From Halichondria panicea (Eukaryota > Porifera > Demospongiae > Suberitida > Halichondriidae): a DNA stretch of 64,000 nt. Below are positions 24,501-39,644 of the stretch, in pieces (position 1 is the stretch's first letter; every line of letters begins with the position of its first letter). The stretch spans positions 1,662,931 to 1,726,930 of the forward strand of contig NC_087386.1 of NCBI RefSeq assembly GCF_963675165.1, given 5' to 3'. The notes under the pieces are model-generated. The model saw only the letters and a list, made by a program, of their open reading frames with translations. It did no database searches and was not told the DNA's origin. Made by a program: the position numbers and the translations under genes.

Positions 24501-27500
24501 ACACTGCCCCTCCCCCCCGTGCAGCCGGCCAGCTCCCACCCCCTGTGGCTAGCGAGGGTCACTCAAGGTCTCAACAAGACTCTCGAGCGTCTGAGGAGAG
24601 AGAATGAGATGATGGCCACCAAGACAGCTCTGGAGATACTTAACACCATCTTGAGGTTAGTAGTGTAGCTAGTTAGCTCAGACAAATTAATGCAACAGAA
24701 ATATTCTGTTCAAGTTCTGCCATAGAGTTAGTGAGCATTTAGTCTGAGGACTAATCTTCCTGGATTGACAATTCACCTGTAAAAAGCAACCCAGCAACAG
24801 AAAGGTTCTGCCTTATTTGACTGATAGTTGACAACATATTATTTTTAACCTCCCCCACCACACACACCCACCCACACACACCACACACACACACACTCAC
24901 ACACACACACACACTCACACACACACACACACTCACACACACACACACACTCAAACACACGCAGCAATGTTCAGGCACACCCAGAGAGCGATGTGTACCG
25001 ACGAGTGAGGGTGAGCAGTGAGAGCTTCTCCCTCAAGGTCTGGCAGTTACCACACGCCAGTCAGTTCATGGCCAGAGCTGGCTGGGTAGAGGTAAGAGAG
25101 GGGAAACCCCAACACCACCACCACTTGTAGCTATTGCCATTATGAACCACTGTGCCTCCTGCAGATTGACGAGTTTATTATCCTGCCAATGGATGCCAGA
25201 GTTGACAATGCCAAGAGAGTTCTTGACAAGCATTTGAAGTAACTATTTTTGCCATTTATATTTCAGTCTGTGTGTTTTTATCTTCACCTCCTTGTAGCAT
25301 AGTGAACCAGATGCTTTGGTCTCGACAGCTTGAGCTACCCCCCACAGGGGTAGTGGAAAGACCCCCCAGGGATAGGGGGAGAGCAGCCACACTCACAAAG
25401 AGAATGTCTTATGCAACAAGGTACGGACGGTTAGAATAGCTAGTGCCCTCACAGCATCACAAACCACACTTCTCAGGCATACCTACACTGTATCCCCACA
25501 CACCCACCCCACACACAGACTCGTGGATGAGAGCCTCAAGAGAATCGAAGAAGACCCCATTCTCACAGCTCACCGTGACGACACGGATCACCATGGTAAC
25601 AGTGAGAACACAGCCCCACCACCGAGCGAGGATAGTGACACCTTGCAACAGAGTATGGCAGAGCCTAATGTAAGTACATGTACCAGTTGAAGGCTTCAAA
25701 ATAATTATAATTATAACTATATGCCTGTCCATTGAGTGTATCTATGATTAATTATGAGATCATCTTTGAATGGCCATAACTTTAGTTTCGTTGGCCGAAA
25801 GTTAAGTTTATGATATGATTTTTTTTGTGCAGTGAGTTTATTTTACTATCAGAGCATACACAAGCGCAGCGCATCCCCCCACACACACCCACCCACACAC
25901 ACACACCCACACACACACACACACACACACGTCTGTTCTTGCAGCTGGACCTTGAGAAGATTGGTGGGGAGGAGGAGCTGACAATGAAAGCAGCGTCTTT
26001 GGCTCGGAATATCTGGAAACAGAGGAGTGATCAACAAGGTACCCCATCCTAACTGTAGCTGAGTCATACCTTAGTTGCTGTTATCCATGGAATTGGGTAT
26101 GCTAAACGTGTTTCAGCTAATTTGGTGATTCAAAGAGAGCTCAATCACAACATGCATCTGTTACAACAATGGGGTACTGGGAAGGGAGATGTTTCATTGT
26201 GATAATGCATGTAGGCTAGCCACATAGCCATGGTGAACTAGCTCTATCATGACTACAGTAGCATAAGAACATTAATTTTAGTGATCGACATGTACTGTGT
26301 CCTACTGTGTGTGTCACAGTGGCTTGATGTGTACTGTTGCTATGTGTGTGTGCAGTGAGAGTGCCTAAGGAGAAGGAATGTGTGCTCATCACAGACACAG
26401 AGCTGTATGACCTCCCACACTCAAGTCATCGTGGACACAAAGTGAGAACAGCTCTCACAGTATAGTAGTACGGGCACTCCTGGTTACTCTGTTAGACTGT
26501 CTTGCTTGCAGTATTCAAAAAGAGCTTAGCATTACATTAAGTTGGGCCTTACTCTATGTAGTACTAGTACTGAAGGAATTCTGTCCTTTTGATGTAATTA
26601 AAGTACTTACTGTCAAAAAAGTTGACATGACATACAGATCCTGTTGTTCCCCTACAGGCCGGTGGACTAGTGGCTGATGTGCCTGTTAGTGTCGAGGGTG
26701 GTGGTCTACACACACGCTCGTGTGGGGAGGTGGACGTACGACTACTCAAGCTCAACCAATCAGCAAGCAAACGATCGTCTCTCAACAGCACTGGGGGTCA
26801 GAGGTCACTTGAGGGGATTAACGAACAAGCCAGCACTGTAGTTGATAACGAGAGACAAAATGAAAGCAAAGAAGACATTGCAGCATGCTCTGGTTCTCCT
26901 GTACATGTACGTGATTTGGTGCAAACACATCTACATGTATGCGAGATTCAACGTAGAGTAGAGTAGATAAATTGGAAAATCTTAGCTGCTATTCCCGGCC
27001 AACAGAACACCCTAACTTTTGGCAGACCATGCTTATTATAGTAATCAGACCTTACACTAGCTTTCTAATGCATGTAGCCTTAGGCCTTTGTTCCAAAATA
27101 TACGGGCAGTCAAAAATGATGGCCGAAATTTTGCCCACTATTTATCTTTGTTACTGTGCATTTACCAATACATTCTGTTACTTGTATTACGTATATCCAA
27201 CAGTCTACAGGAGGGGACCCCCCACGATCAGACACCCCACAGAGCTCATCCTCTCCTCAAGAGCGCCCCCTGACAGTATCTCCAAGTGGCTCTGCACCAC
27301 GAGGGGACCAGCTGAGGCAGCTGCTGGGGACAGGCTCGCTAGTGGAGGAGGCAAAGAACGAAGTGGACGATATACCCAAACAAGCTACTGATGCACAGGT
27401 AATCGAGAGGGTGGTACCACTAGCCGAGGGAAACACAACACGAGAGTATATGTACACATGTTGGGATAATGTGCTTCTAGAAAGCATGTAACTCTTACTG

Positions 27501-28009
27501 TCCTGGAACCATGTCCCTAACATGCTCTCGTTTAAAATCAATGGTTGGTTCGGGCTCTTTTCAGATGCCCTAACTTTAAATGATTTTCTGGTTTTCTTAA
27601 AACTTAGAAAGAGACCTTTCAATGTCAACGATTGATCTATAGGTTTGCTTCTTCTTGTAGCATTCTACGGTGCATTCCATTCTGAGTGAGCGTATGGAGT
27701 ATGGGAACCTGACCATGGAGGTGGCGGCCCAGACCAGACAGAGGTGGAAGGAGACAGAAGGTATAGTCAACTCCATTACCATGCACAGCTACAAGTCATG
27801 TAATGGTCCCAATTTGTATTAGAGTATTAATTTTCTGGGGGGGGTTAATATTATTATCTTTGTTGAGGGCTCTCCCCATACATGTACATGTAGCTATACC
27901 GTTCTTCCTCATGGCTATAAGCCTTCTCTCTCTTGACTGTACAGAAGCGTCACTGAAGGCAACAAAAGACAAAGAAACTACCCAGGCCAAGACTACGAAC
28001 ACTAACTGA
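19198..28009 (+). CDS. MICAL-type flavin monooxygenase fused to a PUB domain
   Basis: Seventeen exons with consistent phase give about 1529 residues: 19198-19672, 20273-20730, 21519-21776, 21991-22196, 22377-22513, 22728-24264, 24395-24655, 24965-25091, 25165-25238, 25298-25420, 25519-25669, 25945-26038, 26356-26441, 26658-26900, 27204-27398, 27661-27760 and 27945-28009. Residues 1-490 are a MICAL monooxygenase domain: FAD-binding VVGAGPVGLRGAIELAMLGA, LHLWPF, LGAKKFYGRF, LENIVYYKDETHY, FDFTSLFAAE and the GD motif CLAGDSLIEPFWPTGSG. In animals this domain oxidises actin methionines and disassembles filaments. Residues 512-1040, mostly one exon, are a Lys/Ser/Pro-rich disordered linker. Residues about 1090-1185 (ENEMMATKTALEILNTIL, VYRRVRVSSESFSLKVW, EFIILPMDARVDNAKRVL) look like a PUB domain, the p97/VCP-binding fold of PNGase and UBXD1. 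No CH, LIM or bMERB domain was seen. The fusion is supported by phase, not by transcripts. Confidence 0.85.
20688..20985 (+). repeat. triplicated exon end with splice donor, in GT/GGGTGG-rich DNA
   Basis: The last 45 bases of MICAL-PUB exon 2 (gtgaggaagcagagtctgct ... caagaaggtg) appear three times: 20688-20732, 20806-20848 and 20938-20982. Each copy keeps the donor and is separated by GTGTGG-rich sequence. The extra copies lie in the intron. They lack an obvious acceptor, so they probably do not act as exons. Confidence 0.85.
21461..21512. repeat. (AC)n microsatellite directly before a MICAL-PUB splice acceptor
   Basis: About 26 AC units end at acatgcag|GACCTC, so the repeat takes the place of the pyrimidine tract of this acceptor. 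Other CA runs occur at 24857-24960 and 25880-25930, each also just before an acceptor of the same gene. Confidence 0.85.
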
Positions 28010-28204
28010 ACGTTATGTTTTGATCGCTCATTATTATTTGATGTCATTATATATGTATCACTGTAATATCTCCATAATATTAGAAACCCAATACAGAGAT
28101 AGTTCATTGCAATATTTTTACAACCATTCTTTATTTTGTCATAAAAATTTTCTACGAAAGTTCATAAAAAGTCAGTTCAAATTGATTATAATTATTGCGT
28201 GAGT

Positions 28205-31357
<3,153 letters not shown>

Positions 31358-34300
31358 TGTGCTAGTCTGCTAGAGCTGGCCACGTGGGTCTTGACCTCAA
31401 AGAGAAAAGGGGGAGGGGCTGGATGAATTAGCCTCGATTGTAGCATTTTTATTGCGGCCTGGAATCGAGGCTACCCCCTCTAATTGATAAAAGGGGCGGG
31501 GTTTGTATTGCATAATTAATTTATGCTGCGGATGTGTTTAGTGCGAGTGTCTCTTCTGTCACCATAGTATTAAAGTTTGCAGTGCTGCTACACGGTACAC
31601 GACAGGAACAAGCTCGACTACAGCTGCAAGTACATCAGAGACAACACACCTAAACACTGGACTCACGAAGGACAGGCTTCTACTAAATAGTTTTGCTGCA
31701 AAAAGAGCTGTGAGCTAAACAAGCTTGTTTCTCAACAAACAGCAAAGAAACCTACCAAAGGTATGAATTCTCTAACTATTGTTTCAGCAAGGTTATGTGC
31801 TATAAGCATCCCTACTAAAATTTAGTAGCTCAATTGGCTTAGAATTATAGGCTAGTAGTAGTTGTTGCTCCATGTAGCTGGCTAAGGTGGAGTAGACTAA
31901 AGCTATTTGTGTGTGTTTATGTACTAGACAATGGTTCCCTCGTCAGCTGCATAACTTTAGTCTGTCTGGCTTGTCCATAACTAGGCAGGACTTGTTCGTT
32001 AAGAGGGACAGAGTGGGTGTACATTGCTGTAACTTGGCTTGCACTGTACGATTAGCCATGTGTATTTTCTTGTTTGCTTTTAATCTCCTTCATTTTTAGA
32101 GTTTAGCTCAAAATCAACAACTGTAATTTGAGGCACTTTAATTAAGTGTGTGCTTACGAAAGTTACTGATATAAAACTATGGTTAAAGCCTGCATTACGT
32201 GGTAACACTAATTTACGACTTTCTTTTCTAGTTCTACCCTAGCAATTTGTAGTCCCGTACTTTCTGACTAAGGATCAAACCACTTTGTGTGCATTAACCA
32301 GTGTTCCCTCTAACCATAATCTGCTTATCATTTCAATTTAGAAGTTGTGTAAAGTCACAAGAATGTATTGTTTATTTAATGAATGTGCTGTATGATTAAA
32401 CCTGAATTATTCCCCTATAGGCATATTTAGTTGGGATCCACCCTAGAGCAGGATTATTAGTCACAGCTGCAATATTTTGTCTCCTGACTAGGTGGGAGTT
32501 GAAGAGTGAAATGACTGCCAAATTCCTAGTGCAATACAGGTGTATGTATACCCAGTGTCAACAATGCTGACATTGAGAGATAATTATAGGCAGGCAGTGT
32601 GCACAGGTGTGTGTGTGTGCACACAGTGACACCCCTACAGTTTCTAGTTCATGCTAAGTGTTGAGATAGCTGTCATTGCCTTTGTTTGTGGTCTAAGGCA
32701 GGGAGTTTTGCACACTCGGTGTGGTTTGGATATCTTGCTGGCTGCGCAATTTGGTCGAGGAATTTCAGGGTCTGGGATTGTTTTGCTTTAGAGCTCAGCA
32801 CTTTAAATACACCCTAATAGGAAACCTTAGCGACTGGATTCTACTGGTGTCTGTTGTGTGAATGTTTGCATATTATGTGTTCACTTTCCAAACTCTCCAT
32901 GGTGAACTTCCTTCCCCCTTAGCAACAGTGTCAGTCATTCTTTTATCAGCTGGCTTTATCTATTCATCCTGCTATCTGTGGCCGGCTCTCCATAGATACT
33001 GGACACCTCATTTTGAGACCACCTCTGTTTGCGAGATTTCGACAGACACTTATGTCTCAAGCTTCAACAGTTAGTCTCTCTTTCAGCACTAGAGACTTTT
33101 CCTAGAAAAAATTAATATTGACGAAACAAACATACAAGATATTTTAATTCATGCAATGGAGTTTCCTTCTAACTTACCTAGAAAGTGACATTCCCAAGGC
33201 TGTCTTGTACATATCCTTTTACCTAATTATGTTATCACCTACTGTGTAAGAGGTCATGCTGCCATGGCTATATCCTTAGTTACTTCCTTTTGTTGTACTG
33301 GGTTGTTTTGGTCAGTTAGTTACTGTCATTTGAGATATCACACAATGTCATGGTGTATAACTAGTATGTAATCGCCTCCTACACTAGTAGCTTCCAGCTA
33401 GGGGCTATGACCTCATCATAAGAATGTTCTCGGTAGTGAGTGACTCTCCCCTTTAATGATTATAATCATCTTTCCTTCTATGTTGTGAAAAACTCCCCCC
33501 ACCCCCCACATACACATACATTTTAAAGAATAGAACTGCCTCCCCCATTCAACATTCAGTCTACTGTCTAGTGGAAGAAACCTTTTCATTGAATTAAGTG
33601 AATCCCTGTGCATACAAGTCCCTACTGAAGAATATGTACTTGTGGTAGTGTATGCTTTACATCAACTAAAGCTTACGATGAAATAGTTTGCGTTTATGCT
33701 TGCTAATTACAAACGCATTGGGTCCAAAGGTCAGACTGTATCTATAGCACCATGCCTACACATGTTACAGAACAGTTCGTTTGTAAGCAATTTATCTTGA
33801 AAGCTACATAATTGGGTACACTATAAAGTACAAATTCCTAATTAACCATTGTTTTACATGCATTACTTATATGTAACTTCCTACTAAGTACTGTCCTGAT
33901 AACATTTATAAATACTTTGCCAAGTCACAGCCGTTTGACTTTAGTTAGTCCCGGAACCACACTTTCTATATCGTACCTACCTACTAAGTACTGTTCTGAT
34001 AATATTTATAAATTCTTTGCCAAGTCGCAATCGTTTGACCGTATGATAGTAAGTTAGTCTCGGTACCACACCTTCTATAGCTAGTCCATACCAATTTGTT
34101 TATATACACAATTCTATACCCTGTGGTAATTCAGCAATAGCCACCAGTCTGCCCCACAAGGCAGAGCACTGGGCCTTAGCTTTGTTATGGCTGTTTGGGT
34201 TTAGTGGTATGTAACTTGATAGGCTGTAATGGTATTTGATCCCCCTTTGTAAGGAGTAGGTCTCTAGCAGGTGTGTTAGTCTGTGTGGGCTGAATCATTG

Positions 34301-36011
34301 TGCTAACATGATCAATTGAAGGACAGGTGTTTTACTGTGAATGAGTGTGTTTATAGATGCTTGCTTCCTACAATTATAACGTGTCTATCTTTTTAGGGAC
34401 ATTTACAGCACCCAATATTACATAAGCATCATTCTGTAGAACTTGAACCTGCAACCTCTCACTTACAAGGTAAATGCTCTACTAGTTTTCGCTACAGAGA
34501 CTACATGTATATTGATAGCTAAGTACAGAGTACCGAGAGAATGTCATCAGTAGGATAATAATTATAAGTGTGTGCAGTGCAGTACACACTCTCTTGGAAA
34601 AACATAGCAGAGAGGTTTTGTTGAAAGTCGCCAGAGATGTTGTAATTCTGAGCCTGCCTGGCTAGTAGAGAGCTGCTGATATATTGTGGTTAAGTATAGA
34701 GGGTCACCTCCAGAGTGTTCAAAGGGACCTCTGCTCCTCAAGAATGCAATCCCTCTCCACTTACAAATAACGTTGAAACAACATCTTTTACGATAAGGGA
34801 ATCTTGTGTTGTGGTTGTATAATCAATCTACACTTGAGAAGTTGTTGAGTTGCTTAGCAGCATCCCCCACAATACAGCAACCCTGTAGGGAATTCATGGT
34901 ATGTGGCTGTACAATGGTGAGCATTGTTGCAACAAATTTTATGATGTGGCAATTAGCCTTTGAATTTTGGTAAAGAGATTGTATTTGGCTGGCCCTTGTT
35001 GTATGAGTATATCCACTCCCTGTATTTGGTGGCCCACCTCTAGCCACGGAACGATTGTTTATACCATTGGTGCAGTGAGTGTCCTCAATGCTTTGTTTAG
35101 TAACAATACCTTAATAAGTCTAGTTGATTGTACAAATACGAGGCTTTACTATAGTTTGAGTGGTGAGGTGTGTGAATTGTACCGTAGAGCAGGTATATTT
35201 CGAGAGTACAATATTTTCGCTGATTAAGCATGTACCGCGAACATTTTATATCCATGAATTTAATATTGTATGCGTGCATACTGCAAAATGGCTGCTATTC
35301 ATATTAGTGTGGTCATGAGGTATTATTTTTTAGTTATAATTTTCCACGAAAGTTTATATCCTCGAAATAAATTATACCCGATATACGCCGTAACGGTATT
35401 CAAACATGTTGATTTCCCAGTATAAAGCTGTTGTGTTCTAAGTCTCCACTGTGTGCGGGTGTGGTGAGTTGTTAGCCTGACAGGTATAAACACTGGTCCT
35501 GTGATGATATGTGTTATTGGATATTGGTGTGTGTTCTCCTGCTCAATTACACATCTCACAGTCACAATAATTGCCTAATCTAGTGAAATGAGCAGTCAAG
35601 CTGTGATAGCTGACTCTGATGACATCAGAGCTGATTAATGTGTGTACTGTATCCATCAAGTTATAGCTTGGGTTATACACACAGGTATTTTTTGTTTCCT
35701 GTAAACAGCAGTGTTGATTGCATTGTGGTCAATTAGCTAATTAAGCATGCATCCACTGTTGGGGATACCTCTGACCACACTAATATGAATAGCACAATGT
35801 GAGTATTGTTGTGTTAACCTATGTTTACCAGATTTAACAACGTAAAGTTTTCAGCGAAAACCTTCTCTTTTTTTGGCAATCTCATGTTGACCCGCCTGTA
35901 ATGTCATTGTACAGTACCACTTATTTACAAGCTTTTATGATAATGCCAGATTTATGCGTATAAAATGTACTAGGGTCTAAACCTGACTCACTAGTAATTG
36001 TTCCTGTACAG
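31358..36011. other. 4.65 kb between DHPS and RTK-B1: probable 5'UTR exon, long intron, repeats
   Basis: RTK-B1's first coding exon starts directly after an acceptor (ctgtacag|ATG, 36012), so an upstream noncoding exon is expected. A candidate ends at 31760 (accaaag|gtatga). The interval also holds a two-copy tandem repeat at 33885-34080 (cctactaagtactgt.ctgat) and one foldback MITE (35180-35393). 31380-31560 is the divergent promoter region shared with DHPS. No other convincing coding sequence. Confidence 0.5.
35180..35393. repeat. foldback MITE, copy 1 of 4 in the RTK array
   Basis: Starts taccgtagagcaggtatatt and ends in the mirror sequence (ctcgaaataaattataccc then gatatacg). The centre has gctgattaagcatgtaccgc and aatttaatattg..tgcgtgcat, shared with the copies at 37659, 43877 and 56850. 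Confidence 0.75.
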
Positions 36012-39000
36012 ATGGGCTGGTTATGGAGATGCTCCCACCTCCTGATTCTCTGTGTACTGCTCATCTTCCAACTAACAACTCTGAGCAATTCTCTGTGTAG
36101 TCCAACTGGTGAGTGGATTCTTGTGTGTGTATTGCACTAAATGACACTGTGTGCATTTCTTTCTTCAGATAGGAGATGGTCACAGTACACGATTACCCCA
36201 CCCCCCAGTGACTTTGAGGGACAGAGCACAGCAGGTGATTGTACTGGCATGCCTACTGCCACATGTATAGGACCATTGTTTGGAGGTCGTGATAGAATAG
36301 CTAATGGAGACGTGGGCCTACCAGCTCTTGATGATGGTACCTTTGTTGGCCATGCTTGGGATCAGACTGTCAGTATCACATTCACTCTTGTTCCTATGGA
36401 CACTGCATACGTGGAGGGACTCAATCTCTACTTCTACAACATTCCCTCTCGAAGAATTGGACTACCTTACAATATCAGAATAACCTCACCATCTAGACCT
36501 AGTGACCATCCATATCAACTAGAGGGTAATGATGACTTGACCCTGGATGATAATGGACTACGAAGTGTCACCCTTATCCCAGAATCACTCTCTTTTACTT
36601 CTTCCATGAATACCATCACAATTATGTTTGAATTCACTAACACTGAACAGATCGACTGGCTTCTCTTGACTGAGGTGGAGATCTGCACATCAGAGTCAGG
36701 TACAGGCAATATACAATGAATGTTCAAGACTGTATACCTTACAAATTTCCACCCCTCTAGCCATAACCCTCCCCAACCCTCCTTCCATCACCTTCACCCC
36801 GGACACTGTGGGGACCATCTCCCCACCCACCATCAACTCCTCACTCAGCCTGACCTGCTCTGTCACTGAGGGGCGGTTTGACTGGACCTGGACTCGGCTT
36901 ACTGGTGACACCCTCCCTCCAGCACGAGTACTCAATGCTGGGAGGACTAGTGTTCTGGAGCTATCACAACTCAGCAGTAATGATGCCGATACCTACCGAT
37001 GTCTGGCCACTCACACAGTCGGAACATTTGGAACACCGGTGTCAAATAGCGTTGATATCACCCTCTTACTTCCAGGTAATTATGATAGAGGGCTATATCA
37101 CTAAGCTTTCTATTAAAAGTACAGCATAGAGCAACATACTGATTGTGTGGTATTATGTGATGTGCACTGTGTTTAATGTCTCCTATCTTTGCTGCAGGTA
37201 CTATACAAGCTGAGAATGGAATGATTCAAGTTACAGCCAGTGATGACAGTGCGGTGCTGAGGTGCTTTCTCTCTGGCTACCTTCCTTCAATGGCTGTTCC
37301 TTCAATAATTTGGCGACTATCTAACAATGAACTATCCAATGACTTAGTTAATACCATCACGTCCGAGCAAGGAGACATGTTTATTCAGAATGGAAGTGCA
37401 CAACCTATACCAAGTTTGACCAGCACACTGACTGTGAATCTGACAAGAGATCCACTTACGACTAGCACCCGAATTTACAATTGTATATCGAGCAGCCAGA
37501 CGGTCACCCCCCTCGTGCAAACAATTGTCTTGAGTGAGTGCAGCATACTGTATCCACATGTAGTTGTATACTGGGGTCAGAGCATTTGTCTGATGGTACC
37601 TACTTCAATGTAATAATAGCCCATGGGAAGCTGATATTTTTGGTGGCTAGATTACATGTACCGTATAGCCTGTAAAATTAAAGCTTCACGAAAATGCTTT
37701 TGGAACAGTTTTTGCGAATTTAATTTTTGCGAAATAGCAGCATGCATGCGATATTAAATTCGTGGGTATAAAATGTTCGCGGTATATGCTTAATCAGCGA
37801 AAACCACAAACATTTGTACCCTCGAAATATACCCGCTATATATACAGTGTATTCTCTGCACATCCACTCAATTTTTACTTATATGTATCTACACATAGTT
37901 TTCACTCTCATAATATTATTATTGTCCTCTCCCCACACATACAGCCTCTGATGTTATCAATCCTCCTCCTGTTGTCAATCCTCCTGTCAATACTACTACC
38001 CCATCTCCCAACCCTCCTATCACTCCTGAGTCAAGCCAAGGGTTGATTATCGGAGTCATTGTTACCGTCATTATACTCTTGATCATCATCATTGCCTTTG
38101 TCATTGTTATCATTATTTTCGTTAAAAGGAGAGGTCAAAGATCAGATGCGTTTGTGGAAGACTATGACTATGACAACAAGGGGGGACCACTCTATCAGGA
38201 AGTGATATTGAAACCCCGCCCTCCCCCATTGCCTGCACATTTCCCACCGTCCCCCCCAGCCTCAGTAATCGGACCATACGCTGTCACCGAAAATGGTGTG
38301 GACTCGGGAAATTTTGAACTGACACAAATAAATGGAGGAGATCGTAATTCCTGCTACGCTGAGATAGGCAACCCAAAACCACGACGACTCAAAAATGAAC
38401 CGAAATTTCTACAAGACAATCCCCTGTATGCTTCGGCCGATAATCTAGATAGAAGTCTCGATGCTCCTAATTTGCCTCACAGACGATTTGCTAGTGTCAG
38501 TTCAATGGACGATGTCTCCAACAGCACTCATGGCAGTATACTCAATATATACGCTACACCGTTTAAAATTGCACCCCCTGTCCCGCAAAGACCACCCACT
38601 CCGCAACTATTTGATGGCAATGTGTACAGCGAAGCTCTCTCACCATCCATGATGGTAACAGACAAGAGATACTCTACACCTCCTGGGTTGGGCACTGAAG
38701 AGTCTTGTCCTGCTTCATCCATTTACGCTGATCCACAACCATTGTTGAGATCCGAGGGCCCAATCGAGGTAGCCCCTTCGCAAGTTCGAGAGATTCGAGG
38801 GCTTGGTGTCGGGCAATTTGGACAAGTTGTGTTGGCTGAGACTGTGGGTTTGAGTTTGAAGGATTTGAAATTAAGCGAACACAACAATGATCGAAATATC
38901 ACCATCCAAGTGGCCATCAAGAGACTAAAACCTGATGCTGACGAAGGAATCAAAGAGGCTTTCGAGAAAGAGATCAAATTCATGTCTCGTTTAAACCATA

Positions 39001-39644
39001 AAAATGTTGTGCGGCTACTTGGTATTTGCCCGTATGGAACTGCCTTTATCCTTATGGAATATATGGAGAATGGAGATCTCAATCAATACCTTCACAAACA
39101 CTCTGAAGAAGATAATGAGAAGCCACTATCGAAAGAAGCGCTGGTCTACATAGCCACTCAGATCTCGGGTGGAATGATGTATCTCGCCACTCTCAAGTTT
39201 ATCCATCGTGACCTGGCCACGAGAAATTGTCTGGTAGGTAGCAACAACGAGGTCAAAATTGCTGATTTTGGTATGAGCAGAAGTCTGTATTCTTCCTACT
39301 ACTATCGCATTCGTGGTAGAGCTATGTTACCTATTCGCTGGATGGCCAACGAGTGCTTTTACGGACGATTCTCAGAGAAAACTGACATATGGGCTTTCGG
39401 AGTCGCCATGTGGGAGATATTCACTTTCTGTAGTCAGCAACCGTACGATGAAATGACCGATCAAGAGGTCATCGACGATGCCATTCGAGGGGCAGAACGA
39501 ACACTTTTGGAGCGACCGGATTATTGTCCCCCTGAGGTATACGAAGTGATGCTGCGATGCTGGGAGGACGATCCCGAGTCAAGAGCTAACTTTGAAGAAG
39601 TACATTCTTCTCTGAACGCTATATATGAGCAAAGTGATCTCTGA
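36012..39644 (+). CDS. RTK-B1: DDR-like receptor tyrosine kinase with discoidin-like + 2 Ig ectodomain
   Basis: Exons 36012-36108, 36169-36699, 36761-37075, 37198-37533 and 37945-39644, all phase 1, give 992 residues. Signal peptide MGWLWRCSHLLILCVLLIF. Galactose-binding/discoidin-like domain about 33-210, ending IDWLLLTEVEIC. Ig 1 about 211-315 (LTCSV...DADTYRCLA), Ig-like 2 about 316-425. TM about 460-487. The juxtamembrane region of about 215 residues holds many tyrosines (NPLYASADN, IYATPF, VYSEAL). Kinase about 705-985: GVGQFGQVVLA, VAIKRLK (Lys), HRDLATRN, DFGMSRSLY, activation loop YYYRIRGRAMLPIRWMANE. The closest known family is discoidin-domain receptors (DDR1/2): same HRDLATRNCLVG, FGMSR, YYR..GRA.LPIRWM and a spacer before the VAIK lysine. 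DDRs bind collagen. The ligand here is unknown. Confidence 0.93.
37659..37851. repeat. foldback MITE, copy 2 of 4, intron 4 of RTK-B1
   Basis: Begins taccgtatagcctgtaaaat and ends acccgctatatatacagtgta. The inner part has tgcatgcgatattaaattcg and cttaatcagcgaaaacca. Copy 3 sits at the same place in RTK-B2, so this insertion predates the B1/B2 duplication. Confidence 0.8.

Noticed and set aside
24751-26067. Cys/Val-rich minus-strand frames
   Set aside because: These come from CA/GT microsatellites next to splice acceptors and have no coding character.
32862-33074. Hydrophobic 70-residue frame in the RTK-B1 upstream region
   Set aside because: No splice borders, homology or repeat support. 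It is probably chance.
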